Source of the DNA: Treponema sp.
Lineage (GTDB): Bacteria; Spirochaetota; Spirochaetia; Treponematales; Treponemataceae
Assembly (NCBI GenBank): GCA_017651065.1
Contig: JAGCDP010000030.1
Coordinates: forward strand, 88,657 to 152,656
Direction of reading: 5' to 3'
DNA length: 64,000 bases
Shown: positions 51,188 through 60,251 of the stretch, one piece after another
Layout: each line of letters opens with the position of its first letter
How positions within the stretch are numbered: the first letter of the stretch is position 1
Translations under genes and position numbers: made by a program
Notes under the pieces: generated by a model
Database searches by the model: none
Told to the model about the DNA's origin: nothing
What the model saw: only the letters and a program-made list of their open reading frames with translations

Positions 51188-52420
51188 ATGACTTTATTTG
51201 AAGATTTAAAATGGCGTGGACTCATTAAAGACGTTGCTGGTGAAGAATCAGATTTACAGAAGGTACTCGACGGAAAGCCATTCGCTTTTTATTGGGGAAC
51301 AGACCCAACAGCAAATTCACTTCATATTGGTCATTATTCTTCTTTGTGTATGGCAAAGCGTCTTGCTAATGCAGGTCACCTTCCTATTCTTCTTTGCGGT
51401 GGTGCTACAGGCCGTATTGGTGACCCCCGCCCAACAGCAGAACGCGAAATAATCAGTGAAGAAGCAGTAAACAAAAATATTGAAGGAATCCGTGCTCAGG
51501 TTAAGCGCCTTGTTCCAACAGCAACTCTTGTAGATAACTACGACTGGTGGAAGGGCCGCTCATTCCTTGATACTCTCCGCGACATTGGTAAATACATAAG
51601 CCTGAACTACATGCTCGACAAGGATATTATCCGCCGCCGACTTGAAACAGGTATTACATACGCAGAATTCTCTTACATGATTTTGCAGGGCTTTGACTTT
51701 GTTCATCTTTACCAGAAGCACAATTGTCTTATGCAGGTTGCCGGTAGCGACCAGTGGGGAAACATTACAACCGGTGTAGACCTTATTAAAAAGATGCTCG
51801 ACGGTCAGGCTTACGCTTTCACTATGCCGCTCATTCTTGATGCAACAGGAAAGAAGTTTGGTAAGTCAGAAGGAAACGCTTTGTGGCTCGACAAGGAACA
51901 GACTGCACCTTACGCAATTTACCAGTACCTCATTAACTCAGATGACTCTAAGGTTCTGGAATATCTTAAGGTATTCACATTCCTCACAAAAGAACAGATT
52001 GAAGACGTATATGCTCAGCACATGGCTGCTCCAGAAAAGCGCATTGCTCAGAAAACTCTTGCATGGGAAATTGTAAAAGATCTTCACGGCAAGGAAGAAG
52101 CAGACAACGCAGTTCAGGTAAGCGAAAAGCTTTTTGCAGGCGACTTCAAGGGTCTTGCAGTAAAAGATATCCTCACTGGAATGAAGGGTGTTCCAACATT
52201 CAAGTTTACAGAAGATGCACCTCTTGTTGATGTCCTTGTAAACAACGGAATGGCAAGCTCTAAGCGCGAGGCACGCGAGTTCATAAAGAATAATGCAATC
52301 AGCGTAAACGGCGAAGTTATTAATTATGAAACAGCAGTGATTAAAAAGGATATTGCGCTTGAAGGCAAAGTCATTATCTTCCGCCGCGGCAAGAAAAAGT
52401 ATTATTTAGGTGAAATATAA
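51188..52420 (+). CDS. tyrS: Tyrosyl-tRNA synthetase
   Basis: 410 residues, class I. HIGH motif as HIGHYSS near residue 43, KMSKS motif as KFGKSEG near 222, and a C-terminal S4 RNA-binding domain (SSKREAREFIKNNAISVNG, about 358-376). Charges tRNA-Tyr. Follows infA by 46 nt; AAGGA precedes the ATG. A long hairpin (52427) follows the stop. Confidence 0.97.
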   Translation: MTLFEDLKWRGLIKDVAGEESDLQKVLDGKPFAFYWGTDPTANSLHIGHYSSLCMAKRLANAGHLPILLCGGATGRIGDPRPTAEREIISEEAVNKNIEGIRAQVKRLVPTATLVDNYDWWKGRSFLDTLRDIGKYISLNYMLDKDIIRRRLETGITYAEFSYMILQGFDFVHLYQKHNCLMQVAGSDQWGNITTGVDLIKKMLDGQAYAFTMPLILDATGKKFGKSEGNALWLDKEQTAPYAIYQYLINSDDSKVLEYLKVFTFLTKEQIEDVYAQHMAAPEKRIAQKTLAWEIVKDLHGKEEADNAVQVSEKLFAGDFKGLAVKDILTGMKGVPTFKFTEDAPLVDVLVNNGMASSKREAREFIKNNAISVNGEVINYETAVIKKDIALEGKVIIFRRGKKKYYLGEI

Positions 52421-52426
52421 TCATAT

Positions 52427-52574
52427 AAAAAAATCTTTGCCTGCGGGCCCCAGCGACGGAAAAAAAAGCAAGGTATCCCCCGGCATCCGTGCGACAGCCG
52501 GCGCAAGCGCGGCAGCCCCACTACCGGTCCCCCCTTACTTTCTTTTTCCTGCGTCCCACAGTCAAAGATTTTTT
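52427..52574. repeat. Long imperfect hairpin H3 (about 150 nt)
   Basis: AAAAAAATCTTTG at the left pairs with CAAAGATTTTTT at the right; further paired segments lie inside (CCTGCGGG.../...GCGTCCCACAG; CGGAAAAAAA.../...TTTCTTTTTCC). The centre is strongly GC-rich (GACAGCCGGCGCAAGC). It can end tyrS transcription. Confidence 0.65.
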
Positions 52575-52610
52575 GGTTTATTCTTCTGACCTGATTAATT
52601 CTTCTGCTTT

Positions 52611-53183
52611 TTAACCCCGTTTAAATATCAGACCTCGAATGGCGCGAATTACTCCTGCAAAGCCGCTTGCTATTACTCCAATACAAATCAGAGGGCCAAA
52701 AGGGAAAATCATCCATGAAAATCTGAAAAACCATATTCCTGCCAGAGTCTGCAGGCTTTTTATGAGCAGCATATTCAGATAGCCGCCTTTTGTATAATAG
52801 CGGTAAGTTTTGCGGGTATAACGCTGGCTGGTCTCTTCCTGTGGCTCCTGATTTTGTGAACCATAGGCATTTGTAAACCAGCTCCAGAAGTCCTGGCCTT
52901 CTCCAAATGGATTTTGATATGTCTGTCCCTGATAGCTTTGGCCCTGCTGATATTGTGCATATTCCTGGAAAGGATTAAAGGAACCGTTGTCATACTGGCG
53001 GCGTTTGTTTTCATCGCCCAAAACATCATAGGCTGCATTAACCTTTTTAAACATCTCTTCTGCAGCCTTATCTCCAGGATTCTGATCCGGATGATACTTA
53101 AAAGCCAGTTTGCGGTAAGCCTTTTTAATTTCGTCAGCTGTGGCGGTCTTAGGGACCCCAAGAACCTCATAAAAATCGTTCAT
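52611..53183 (-). CDS. J-domain membrane protein
   Basis: 190 residues. Residues 2-66 are a J domain with HPD in [11 protein letters not shown] (the motif that stimulates Hsp70 ATPase). A Gln/Tyr/Gly-rich linker ([19 protein letters not shown]) follows, then one or two membrane helices near the C-terminus. So this is a membrane-tethered DnaK co-chaperone, not full DnaJ (no zinc fingers). Promoter weak. Confidence 0.85.
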   Translation of the reverse strand: MNDFYEVLGVPKTATADEIKKAYRKLAFKYHPDQNPGDKAAEEMFKKVNAAYDVLGDENKRRQYDNGSFNPFQEYAQYQQGQSYQGQTYQNPFGEGQDFWSWFTNAYGSQNQEPQEETSQRYTRKTYRYYTKGGYLNMLLIKSLQTLAGIWFFRFSWMIFPFGPLICIGVIASGFAGVIRAIRGLIFKRG

Positions 53184-53233
53184 ATTTTAAAAATAATATA
53201 AAATCTCCAAAATGGGAAGTAAAAAAATTGTTA

Positions 53234-53262
53234 TTTACATGAGAAAATTCTTATAGTAGAAT
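53234..53262 (+). promoter_or_regulatory. Promoter of the Smr gene
   Basis: TTTACA (53234-53239), 17-nt spacer, TAGAAT (53257-53262), 8 nt to ATG 53271, no ribosome-binding site. Leaderless candidate. Confidence 0.55.
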
Positions 53263-53270
53263 AAGACCGT

Positions 53271-53807
53271 ATGAACATGGGAGACATCCTGGACCAGTGG
53301 GATGATTTGAAAAAAAAGGAAAAGGCAGCTGCACGCGAAAAAGCAAAGGCACCGCAGGTTTCTCACAAAAAAGCAAATGCCGGGGAACCTGTAAAGAAGC
53401 CTGCTGCTCCTTCAAAAAATCCGGCTGTAAATCCTATGGAAATCTGGCTTAGAAAATACGGTACAATCGACAAAGATAAAATTGCCGAAGAACACCAGGA
53501 ACGAACAAAACAGCAGGACAGGGAATATGTTTTGAACTTAAGGCCAGAAGCATACCTTGACCTGCATGGTTTACATCAGGACGAAGCACGAATGCGTCTT
53601 GATTCATTTATTACAGACTGCAAAAAACGCGGGCTTAGAAAAGTTCAGATAATTCACGGAAAAGGAATTCACACTCAAGGGACAGACCCTGTTCTTGGTG
53701 AACTTGTACGCCGCTTTATAGAATCGGATCCACGCTGCGGCACTTCAGGCCATCCTAAAAACAAAGCAGAAGGCGGAACCGGAGCAACCTGGATTATTTT
53801 GAAATAA
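53271..53807 (+). CDS. Smr-domain protein
   Basis: 178 residues. A Lys/Ala-rich N-terminal half is followed by an Smr domain (about 92-178): LDLHGLHQDEARMRLDSFI, VQIIHGKGIHTQG and GGTGATWIIL. Stand-alone Smr proteins (the MutS2 C-terminal nuclease type) cleave nucleic acid or rescue ribosomes. Its last 14 nt overlap the convergent BatD-like gene. Confidence 0.85.
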   Translation: MNMGDILDQWDDLKKKEKAAAREKAKAPQVSHKKANAGEPVKKPAAPSKNPAVNPMEIWLRKYGTIDKDKIAEEHQERTKQQDREYVLNLRPEAYLDLHGLHQDEARMRLDSFITDCKKRGLRKVQIIHGKGIHTQGTDPVLGELVRRFIESDPRCGTSGHPKNKAEGGTGATWIILK

Positions 53808-55137
53808 GCTCAATGTTTTCTTTTTTGCACCAGCCTTCTGTTTCACCAAATCTTAACAAATACCAGTTTTCTGTCTGAGAAATAATCTGAACCCTGTTAC
53901 CAGCCGGAAGCTCCGAAGTTATAGCTGCATTTGATTCAGGAATTGAATAAACTCTGCTTCCTAATGAAATGCCATATTTTCTGTTTGTACAAACTCCGCA
54001 ATAAATAGTACCCACAAGTAAAAGCACAAGCACTACTCCGCATATCAAAATCATTCCGTGCTTCTTTTTGTAAATAAAAATAAACAGTAAAACTAAAACT
54101 ACAGCAAACAAACCAATGCAGACAAAAAGCCACATTACCTTAAATTCATTTTCGCTGTACGGAAGATTGTATTCTCGTTCAAGAACAATTCTTAATTTGC
54201 GGGCCTTGCCGAATACAGAATGCCTTTCGTTTGCACGAAGCTCCGCAATAAGTTTGGCTGCTTCGACAGTAACTTCGGCAGAATTGTTTCCTTCATCAAG
54301 AACTTCATCTGTATTAAAGGCTGCTTCAAAATAAGAAGTTCCTTCTGTTACAACCATGTGCTTTCCGTCAAGAACCTTAACTGTTATTTGAGGCATGCGC
54401 ACTGTAACTTTATCGCCGTTGTAAGCAATTGCCTGAATTTTAAAAGCAGGGAAAGAAACAGTGCCCGGAACAAGCGGAGTCCATTCAAAATCGCTTATAG
54501 GGATGAGCTCGTCTGAAACAATTTTTTCACGCTGTTTGATTTCTGTAAATTCATAAGTTCTTGTCTGTTCAAAAAGAGAATCCTTTGGTATTTCCCAGCT
54601 GAATTGTGTAAGCTGCACAGCATATTGAAGATAAACACTGAACTTAAGTTTTTCGCCAGCCCTTATTGTAAGGTTTTTATTATTACCCTGTGGTGTTGCA
54701 ATTATACAAAGAGGCTGCTGCTGTTTTGGATTAATACCTATTGTTACCGGTTCAAAAAGAATCTGTCGTCTGCTGTTTTTGAGTTTTATAACAAGAGGCT
54801 TTGGTGTATAAGTTCCTGTTTTATCGAACTGATACCATATTTCTATTTTTGTTCCTCCATCAGATTCAACCTTACGAAGAGTTCTGAAAGAAACATGATC
54901 ATCTTCTTCGGGCATTGAAACATCAATCTGCGAAGGCAATGTATATGGAATTACTGTTTCAAATTTTATATCTGTATTTACCTGAAACTGCTGATTCTGA
55001 ACAGGAGAAATACGAAGGTCACGGAGCATTGCATTTGTAAGTGTTTGAGAAAATGCCGGAAATGTAGTGAGCAGAAAAAATAAAATTAATAATCGTCTGC
55101 CAGCGCTTCGCTTTGATTTTGTTCGCTGTTTTTCCAT
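53794..55137 (-). CDS. BatD-like protein with C-terminal SH3 domain
   Basis: 447 residues. Signal peptide (LLILFFLLTTFPAFSQ), then an extracytoplasmic beta-rich BatD-like region (about 30-330), two adjacent helices (about 340-390), and a bacterial SH3 domain at the end (LPAGNRVQIISQTENWYLL). Separate BatD and BatE (SH3) features appear merged. The start lies within the end of the VWA gene (52-nt overlap). Last gene of the Bat operon. Confidence 0.75.
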   Translation of the reverse strand: MEKQRTKSKRSAGRRLLILFFLLTTFPAFSQTLTNAMLRDLRISPVQNQQFQVNTDIKFETVIPYTLPSQIDVSMPEEDDHVSFRTLRKVESDGGTKIEIWYQFDKTGTYTPKPLVIKLKNSRRQILFEPVTIGINPKQQQPLCIIATPQGNNKNLTIRAGEKLKFSVYLQYAVQLTQFSWEIPKDSLFEQTRTYEFTEIKQREKIVSDELIPISDFEWTPLVPGTVSFPAFKIQAIAYNGDKVTVRMPQITVKVLDGKHMVVTEGTSYFEAAFNTDEVLDEGNNSAEVTVEAAKLIAELRANERHSVFGKARKLRIVLEREYNLPYSENEFKVMWLFVCIGLFAVVLVLLFIFIYKKKHGMILICGVVLVLLLVGTIYCGVCTNRKYGISLGSRVYSIPESNAAITSELPAGNRVQIISQTENWYLLRFGETEGWCKKENIELISK

Positions 55138-57548
55138 TGTTTCTGATCATTCTCCTTTATTCGTTCAAATATCGCTTTTTCAAGATCCTGATTTATTGAA
55201 TTATCTTCGGCAGAAGGAACGGCCTGACTTTGATTATGCTGAACGTTTACTTCTATACTCTGTATTGAAAGCTCAAGATTTATTTTTGCATCAACACGGG
55301 TACTGTCTACTTCGAGCGCCTTTTTAAAATATTCAACTGCATGCTCGTAATCTTCATTTTTGTGGGCAAGAACTCCGGCGTTGTAGTAAGCCCCGTAAAG
55401 AACCGAAACAGGCGCGTCTACAGGAATCTGCGAAAACTTTTCCATTGCTGCATCGTCTTCTCCAAGCAAAGAATAAGCCGTTCCTAAATCATAAAGTGTA
55501 TATGAAAGCTTCTGCTCATTTCCGTTTTTTTCGGCAATTTCCTGAGCTGTATGAAAATATGATACTGCTTTGGAATACTGTTTTTTAGCAAATGCAAACG
55601 TACCTTTTAAAATATCAGAGGTTGAATCTGAACAACCTGTGAAAGTAATGACCATAAAAATGCAAAGTGCTGCAGCGCCTGACATTTTGATTTTCTTAAA
55701 ATCGAACTCTGTAAAAATATAACTGAAGCTGTAGAATAAAACTGCAAGCAAAAGGAACAGCTTAAAACGAGGAACTGGTTTTGCTTCATAAGAAACAAGC
55801 TGCTCCGAACCTTCCTTTAATTGATTCAAAAGCTTAACAGCCGCACCTTTTTCCGAAGCCTTGATATAGAAAATTTCTGCATGATTTTTATAAACACCAA
55901 GATTCTTTTTTGCGTCTTCAATTGCTGTATTAATTTTATTTGAGCGAAGTGCTGTAGAAACAATTGTTCGTCCGTCTCCTGCATAAATCTGACTTTCGCG
56001 TTCTTCGCCAAAACCTATTATTGAAACAGAGATTCCGGCTTTTAGACATTCACTTAATGCTGTTTTAAGATTACTGTCTGTTTCTTCGCCATCTGTAAAA
56101 ACCCAGATTCTTCCTACATTTGAATAATTTGAAGGGAAAGTTTCTTTTGCTTTGAGGATGCCTTTTCCAATGCTTGAACCAGGCACTGTCATAAGACTAG
56201 GCGACATTACTTCCAGAAGCGATTCTATCATTACATAATCATCAGTAAGGGGAATTGCTGCTACTCCGTCTCCCTTTGCCAAAACTACTGAAGCACTAAC
56301 TCCGTTCATTTTAGAAAGAAGGCCTTTTGAATATTCACAGGCAGCACGGAGTCTTGTAAGTCCTTCTTCACAATCGGTAGCGAGCATGCTGTTTGAAATA
56401 TCATAAACAAGACTTACAGACGCACCGCTTTTTTGAACAGGCACAAGATAGGTTCCCCAGTGAATGTCTGCATAAGCAATAAGTACCATTACAAAACTGA
56501 TTGCAATAAACACAGAACGAACAAGAAGGATTTTTGCATAACGGAAGCTCAACATTTCGCGAAGGATAATTCGTTTTATAAACCAGCCGGCACACAAAAG
56601 AAGAATTGCAATTAAAAGGATTTTCTTAAAGCAGCTTTGTGTTACTGTTCTGAATGTATAATTCTGCACTACACTTTCTGTCTTTATGACTGTTTCAAAA
56701 GTGTGCTGGAATTCCTGAACTGTTGTTACTTCAAAGTAGCGGCCGCTTGTCATTGCAGCAATGCGTCTGAGCGATGCAGAATTAAAGCTTGAATCTAAAT
56801 AACCTGAATAAACTTTACCGTTCAGAGGGTCTATATATTCAATAGGGACTGTTCCTTTTGTTCCAATTCCAATTACATAAACAGGAATATCGTTTTCGGA
56901 AGCAAGAGCGGCTGCAGTTTCGGGGTGGATTTGTCCTGCGTTGTTTTCACCGTCTGTAAGTAAAATGATTGTGCGTTTTTTTGCAGAAGAAGAAACAAGG
57001 TGGCATACTGCTGTACTCAGACCATCACCTATTGCAGAACCGTTTCCAAGAATACCAACCTTTACATCTTCCAGGCGTCCTTTAAACAAATTAATATCGG
57101 CAGTAGGCGGAACAAAAACAGAAGCTTCACTTCCAAGCACAACCATTCCAAAACGACAGCCGTCATATTCTGCAGTAACGCTTCGGATTGTTTCTTTTGC
57201 AGAATCAAGTCTTGTGAGCCCGCCAACATCTTTTGCAGCCATTGAAGGTGAAGTATCTATAACAAAAACAATATCTGTTCCTAGCGAAGTATAAACTTTT
57301 TCCTGCCTTGTGATTACCGGATCTGCAAGCGCAGTAATAACTGATGCAAAACCAAGGAAAATTACAACCTTTGCTAAAATTGAAAGCAGCTTTCGAATCT
57401 TACCGCTCCATACAAATGCTTTTCCGTTCCAATCAGAAAGAACCGCAACAAAAGTTATCTGTCTGAAGATTTTTAAATATCGTAGAAGATATAAAAGAGG
57501 AATTAACAGAAAAAGAAAGAATGCGGCCGGATTCTGAAACTCAAGCAT
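55086..57548 (-). CDS. Fused BatA-BatB-BatC (two VWA domains plus TPR)
   Basis: 820 residues. First VWA domain (MIDAS DTSPSMAAKD) with flanking helices, then a second VWA (DISNSMLATD), then after an internal segment MSGAAALCIFMVITFTGC at about 622-639 a TPR region (YDLGTAYSLLGEDDAAMEKF, YYNAGVLAHKNEDYEHAVEYF). BatA and BatB are normally two membrane proteins and BatC a separate lipoprotein or periplasmic TPR protein; here one chain covers all three. The internal lipobox-like GC marks the fusion. ATG 57548 has GGAGG 8 nt upstream. The Bat system aids stress/oxygen tolerance in other bacteria. Confidence 0.85.
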   Translation of the reverse strand: MLEFQNPAAFFLFLLIPLLYLLRYLKIFRQITFVAVLSDWNGKAFVWSGKIRKLLSILAKVVIFLGFASVITALADPVITRQEKVYTSLGTDIVFVIDTSPSMAAKDVGGLTRLDSAKETIRSVTAEYDGCRFGMVVLGSEASVFVPPTADINLFKGRLEDVKVGILGNGSAIGDGLSTAVCHLVSSSAKKRTIILLTDGENNAGQIHPETAAALASENDIPVYVIGIGTKGTVPIEYIDPLNGKVYSGYLDSSFNSASLRRIAAMTSGRYFEVTTVQEFQHTFETVIKTESVVQNYTFRTVTQSCFKKILLIAILLLCAGWFIKRIILREMLSFRYAKILLVRSVFIAISFVMVLIAYADIHWGTYLVPVQKSGASVSLVYDISNSMLATDCEEGLTRLRAACEYSKGLLSKMNGVSASVVLAKGDGVAAIPLTDDYVMIESLLEVMSPSLMTVPGSSIGKGILKAKETFPSNYSNVGRIWVFTDGEETDSNLKTALSECLKAGISVSIIGFGEERESQIYAGDGRTIVSTALRSNKINTAIEDAKKNLGVYKNHAEIFYIKASEKGAAVKLLNQLKEGSEQLVSYEAKPVPRFKLFLLLAVLFYSFSYIFTEFDFKKIKMSGAAALCIFMVITFTGCSDSTSDILKGTFAFAKKQYSKAVSYFHTAQEIAEKNGNEQKLSYTLYDLGTAYSLLGEDDAAMEKFSQIPVDAPVSVLYGAYYNAGVLAHKNEDYEHAVEYFKKALEVDSTRVDAKINLELSIQSIEVNVQHNQSQAVPSAEDNSINQDLEKAIFERIKENDQKQWKNSEQNQSEALADDY

Positions 57549-58407
57549 CTGCTGTTCCTCCTTCTTCAATTACTGTTATAGCATCTATAAGATTTTTTAT
57601 TATGCCGGCAAGTTCCCCTTCTTCAAACTTTGATTTCTGAGTATGAGAAAAGCGGATAAAATCTGTGCGTACAAAAATTGAAATAATTGAATCAAAAGCA
57701 TCCTGTCGTTTTTCATCTGCAAGACCACTTGTTGCTTTTTCAAACGCCATGCTCATTTCTGAAGTTAACGTTTTGGTAAACGGATACTCAAGCCTGAGTT
57801 CAAGATATTCGCGCATAAGTTTCTGGAGCTTTGTACAAATTTCTGCAGGCGTTTCATTTTTTGAACCAAGTGCCTTGAGCGCACGAACTGTTGCTTTTTT
57901 ACTTCTTGCATAGCGTCTTTTAAGTTTAACGTTTTTAAACCAGAGCACAACCGAACGCCATTTTACAATAAGCCTTATTACTACAATAAGAAGAACTACA
58001 AAAACAGCAATTCCGCCATAAATCTTGTAGGCAGTTCCCGGTAGTAAAAGCGGCGAACTGAAGTTTTTTATATCTGTTACGCCCTGTTGTTCTACAAGCG
58101 ATTTTATCTGAACTGCTTCAAAATGAAGTGTTCCTGCTCCTTCAAGCTGAAAGTCCGGGAAAGAAATCTGGCCTGTTCGCCACGGTGTAAAATTAATTAC
58201 AAGCGTATAATAATCTGTTTCGGATTTCTGAAGTGTAATTTCATTTATATCGTATAAAGAAAAATCAATAGGCTGTAAAAACGACTGCGCAGAAAGAGTA
58301 CCTGTTTGAAGAGCAGAGCCCGAACTGAACGAGCAGCGGAGTTCTGCCTTGTCGCCAATATAAATTGCTTTTGGGAAAGTAGACTGCTGGCTTTGAATAT
58401 AAATCAT
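57541..58407 (-). CDS. Bat operon membrane protein (DUF4381/BatD-like)
   Basis: 288 residues. A beta-rich region lies at about 10-120, one membrane helix at about 130-150, and a helical cytoplasmic part with EICTKLQKLMREYLELRLEYP, similar in order to the small DUF4381-like protein of MoxR/Bat operons. No signal peptide, so the orientation is uncertain. ATGA overlap with the DUF58 gene. Confidence 0.65.
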   Translation of the reverse strand: MIYIQSQQSTFPKAIYIGDKAELRCSFSSGSALQTGTLSAQSFLQPIDFSLYDINEITLQKSETDYYTLVINFTPWRTGQISFPDFQLEGAGTLHFEAVQIKSLVEQQGVTDIKNFSSPLLLPGTAYKIYGGIAVFVVLLIVVIRLIVKWRSVVLWFKNVKLKRRYARSKKATVRALKALGSKNETPAEICTKLQKLMREYLELRLEYPFTKTLTSEMSMAFEKATSGLADEKRQDAFDSIISIFVRTDFIRFSHTQKSKFEEGELAGIIKNLIDAITVIEEGGTADA

Positions 58408-59288
58408 TTTTTTGCCTCAAACAAATCTACTAAAACCTGCAGCGGATCATCTGTTACATTTACAAGACAAGGATTTATTCCATGCTTGATACAGGTTTCC
58501 TGCCATCGCCATTGCATTGCTTCATTACGATTTTTCCATTCTTCCTTAAGCTTTTGCGAAGAAGTTGGAAGTGTCATTTTAAGGTCGCTTTCGGCATCTT
58601 TAAAAACAACTGTTCCCAACGCTGGAAGCATTCTGTCAAAATCGTCTGTTATGCGCATGGCAACAACATCATTCTTTTGTGCAAGCTTTATAAGAGGAGT
58701 TTCCCAGCCCGCACTTCTAAAATCTGAAATTACAAATATAAGTGATTTTTTTCTTAAAATTTTATCTGCACCAATAAGGGCATTTGCAAGAACAGAACCG
58801 TTTGTTTTATTTTCAGAAAGCTTATCCAGGTGTGTAAGAAGAAGCATTGTCTGTTCACGGCCGCTCATTGGCTTACATGAAAAATGAAGGCTTCCGTCAA
58901 AAAAAACTGCTCCAACAGGACATCCGTTCATTTCGGCAGCAAGAGTTATAAGCGCTGCAAGATTTGCACCACAGGCATATTTTACCGGCTGGCCATTTGC
59001 GCAATCAATGAACATAGAAGCAGAACTGTCTATTACAAGAAAAATCTGAAGCTCTCGTTCTTCTTCAAAAATCTTTACATACGGGCGGCCCATTCTGGCA
59101 GTTACGTTCCAGTCTATTGAACGAATATCGTCTCCACGGATGTAATCACGAACCCCTGAAAATTCAATTCCCTGCCCTCTGTAAAGCGAACGGAAATTTC
59201 CCGTTTTCATGCTGTCGGCAATTGAACTTGCCTGAAGGCGCAGAAATGAGGCTTTTTTTACTAAGGATTCGCTGTCTATGTATCCCAT
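58404..59288 (-). CDS. DUF58 (VWA-like) protein
   Basis: 294 residues. Typical DUF58 marks: YRGQGIEFSGVRDYIRGDDI, RSIDWNVTARMGRPYVK, and a VWA-like core with LVIDSSASM. Always encoded beside MoxR ATPases. The ATG shares a base with the MoxR stop (TAATG). Confidence 0.92.
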   Translation of the reverse strand: MGYIDSESLVKKASFLRLQASSIADSMKTGNFRSLYRGQGIEFSGVRDYIRGDDIRSIDWNVTARMGRPYVKIFEEERELQIFLVIDSSASMFIDCANGQPVKYACGANLAALITLAAEMNGCPVGAVFFDGSLHFSCKPMSGREQTMLLLTHLDKLSENKTNGSVLANALIGADKILRKKSLIFVISDFRSAGWETPLIKLAQKNDVVAMRITDDFDRMLPALGTVVFKDAESDLKMTLPTSSQKLKEEWKNRNEAMQWRWQETCIKHGINPCLVNVTDDPLQVLVDLFEAKK

Positions 59289-60241
59289 TACGGTACCGGA
59301 ATAAAGTCCAATATGCGCTTAATAATTTCGTCGGCGGTAATGTTGTCGGCAGCAGCTTCGTACGAAAGAACAAGACGGTGGCGCAGAACATTCATTGCAA
59401 CTGCTTTTACATCTTCAGGCAGAACAAAATCGCGTCCGGCAAAAAGTGCGTGAACCTTTGCACACTGAAGCATTGCAATTCCTGCACGAGGAGAAGCACC
59501 AAAGTTTATATACTTTTCAAGTGCACCAGTTCCACCGGCAGGTCTTGTTACTGCAAGAATATTTACAATATAATCTACAATTTTTTCGTCGCAGGTAATT
59601 TTTTCGGCAGCCTGACGCATTGCAGTAATGTCTGCAGGGCCAACAATAGTATTTACTGGAACAGCAGGTGCTTTACCGGCAGTTTTTACAATGAGTTTTT
59701 CGTTTTCGGCAGTCGGATAATTTACGACAAGCTTCATCAAAAATCGGTCAAGTTCTGCTTCCGGCAGATTGTAAGTTCCTTCCTGCTCTACAGGGTTTTG
59801 AGTTGCGAGTACAAAAAACGGAGAAGGAAGCTTATATGTTTCTTCACCAATTGTTACCTGGCGCTCTTCCATTGCTTCGAGCATTGCAGACTGAACTTTT
59901 GCAGGAGCACGGTTAATTTCATCGGCAAGAATTACATTTGCAAAAACAGGACCTTTTCTTACGCTGAAGGAACCTTTGTTCTGTTCATAGATTAAAGTTC
60001 CGGTAACATCGGCCGGCAGCAAATCAGGAGTAAACTGAATACGCTTAAAATCAAGTCCAAGAATTTCTGCAACAGTTTTAATTGCAAGAGTTTTAGCAAG
60101 CCCCGGAACACCTTCGAGCAGTACATGACCGTCGGCAACAAATGCAGTAAGAATATCGCTCACAAGTGCTTCCTGTCCAACAAGTCGCTTAGCACATTCG
60201 GCCTTACACTTTTCGATTATTGAAACATATTTATTATCCAT
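59288..60241 (-). CDS. MoxR family AAA+ ATPase
   Basis: 317 residues. Walker A GVPGLAKT, Walker B VILADEINRAP, sensor 1 LATQNPVEQEGTYNLPEAEL. MoxR proteins act as chaperones that load or mature VWA proteins; the partners here are the DUF58 and Bat proteins downstream. ATG 60241 has a strong AGGAGGGG upstream, formed partly by the stop of the preceding gene. Confidence 0.95.
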   Translation of the reverse strand: MDNKYVSIIEKCKAECAKRLVGQEALVSDILTAFVADGHVLLEGVPGLAKTLAIKTVAEILGLDFKRIQFTPDLLPADVTGTLIYEQNKGSFSVRKGPVFANVILADEINRAPAKVQSAMLEAMEERQVTIGEETYKLPSPFFVLATQNPVEQEGTYNLPEAELDRFLMKLVVNYPTAENEKLIVKTAGKAPAVPVNTIVGPADITAMRQAAEKITCDEKIVDYIVNILAVTRPAGGTGALEKYINFGASPRAGIAMLQCAKVHALFAGRDFVLPEDVKAVAMNVLRHRLVLSYEAAADNITADEIIKRILDFIPVP

Positions 60242-60251
60242 AGGACCCCTC

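Noticed and set aside
53184..53230. Leaderless promoter for the J-domain gene
   Set aside because: A TATTAT lies 9 nt before ATG but no acceptable -35 is at 16-18 nt.
55685..55740. Separate batC gene starting at the internal ATG
   Set aside because: No ribosome-binding site and no break in the frame; kept as a fusion, with the lipobox noted as a finding.
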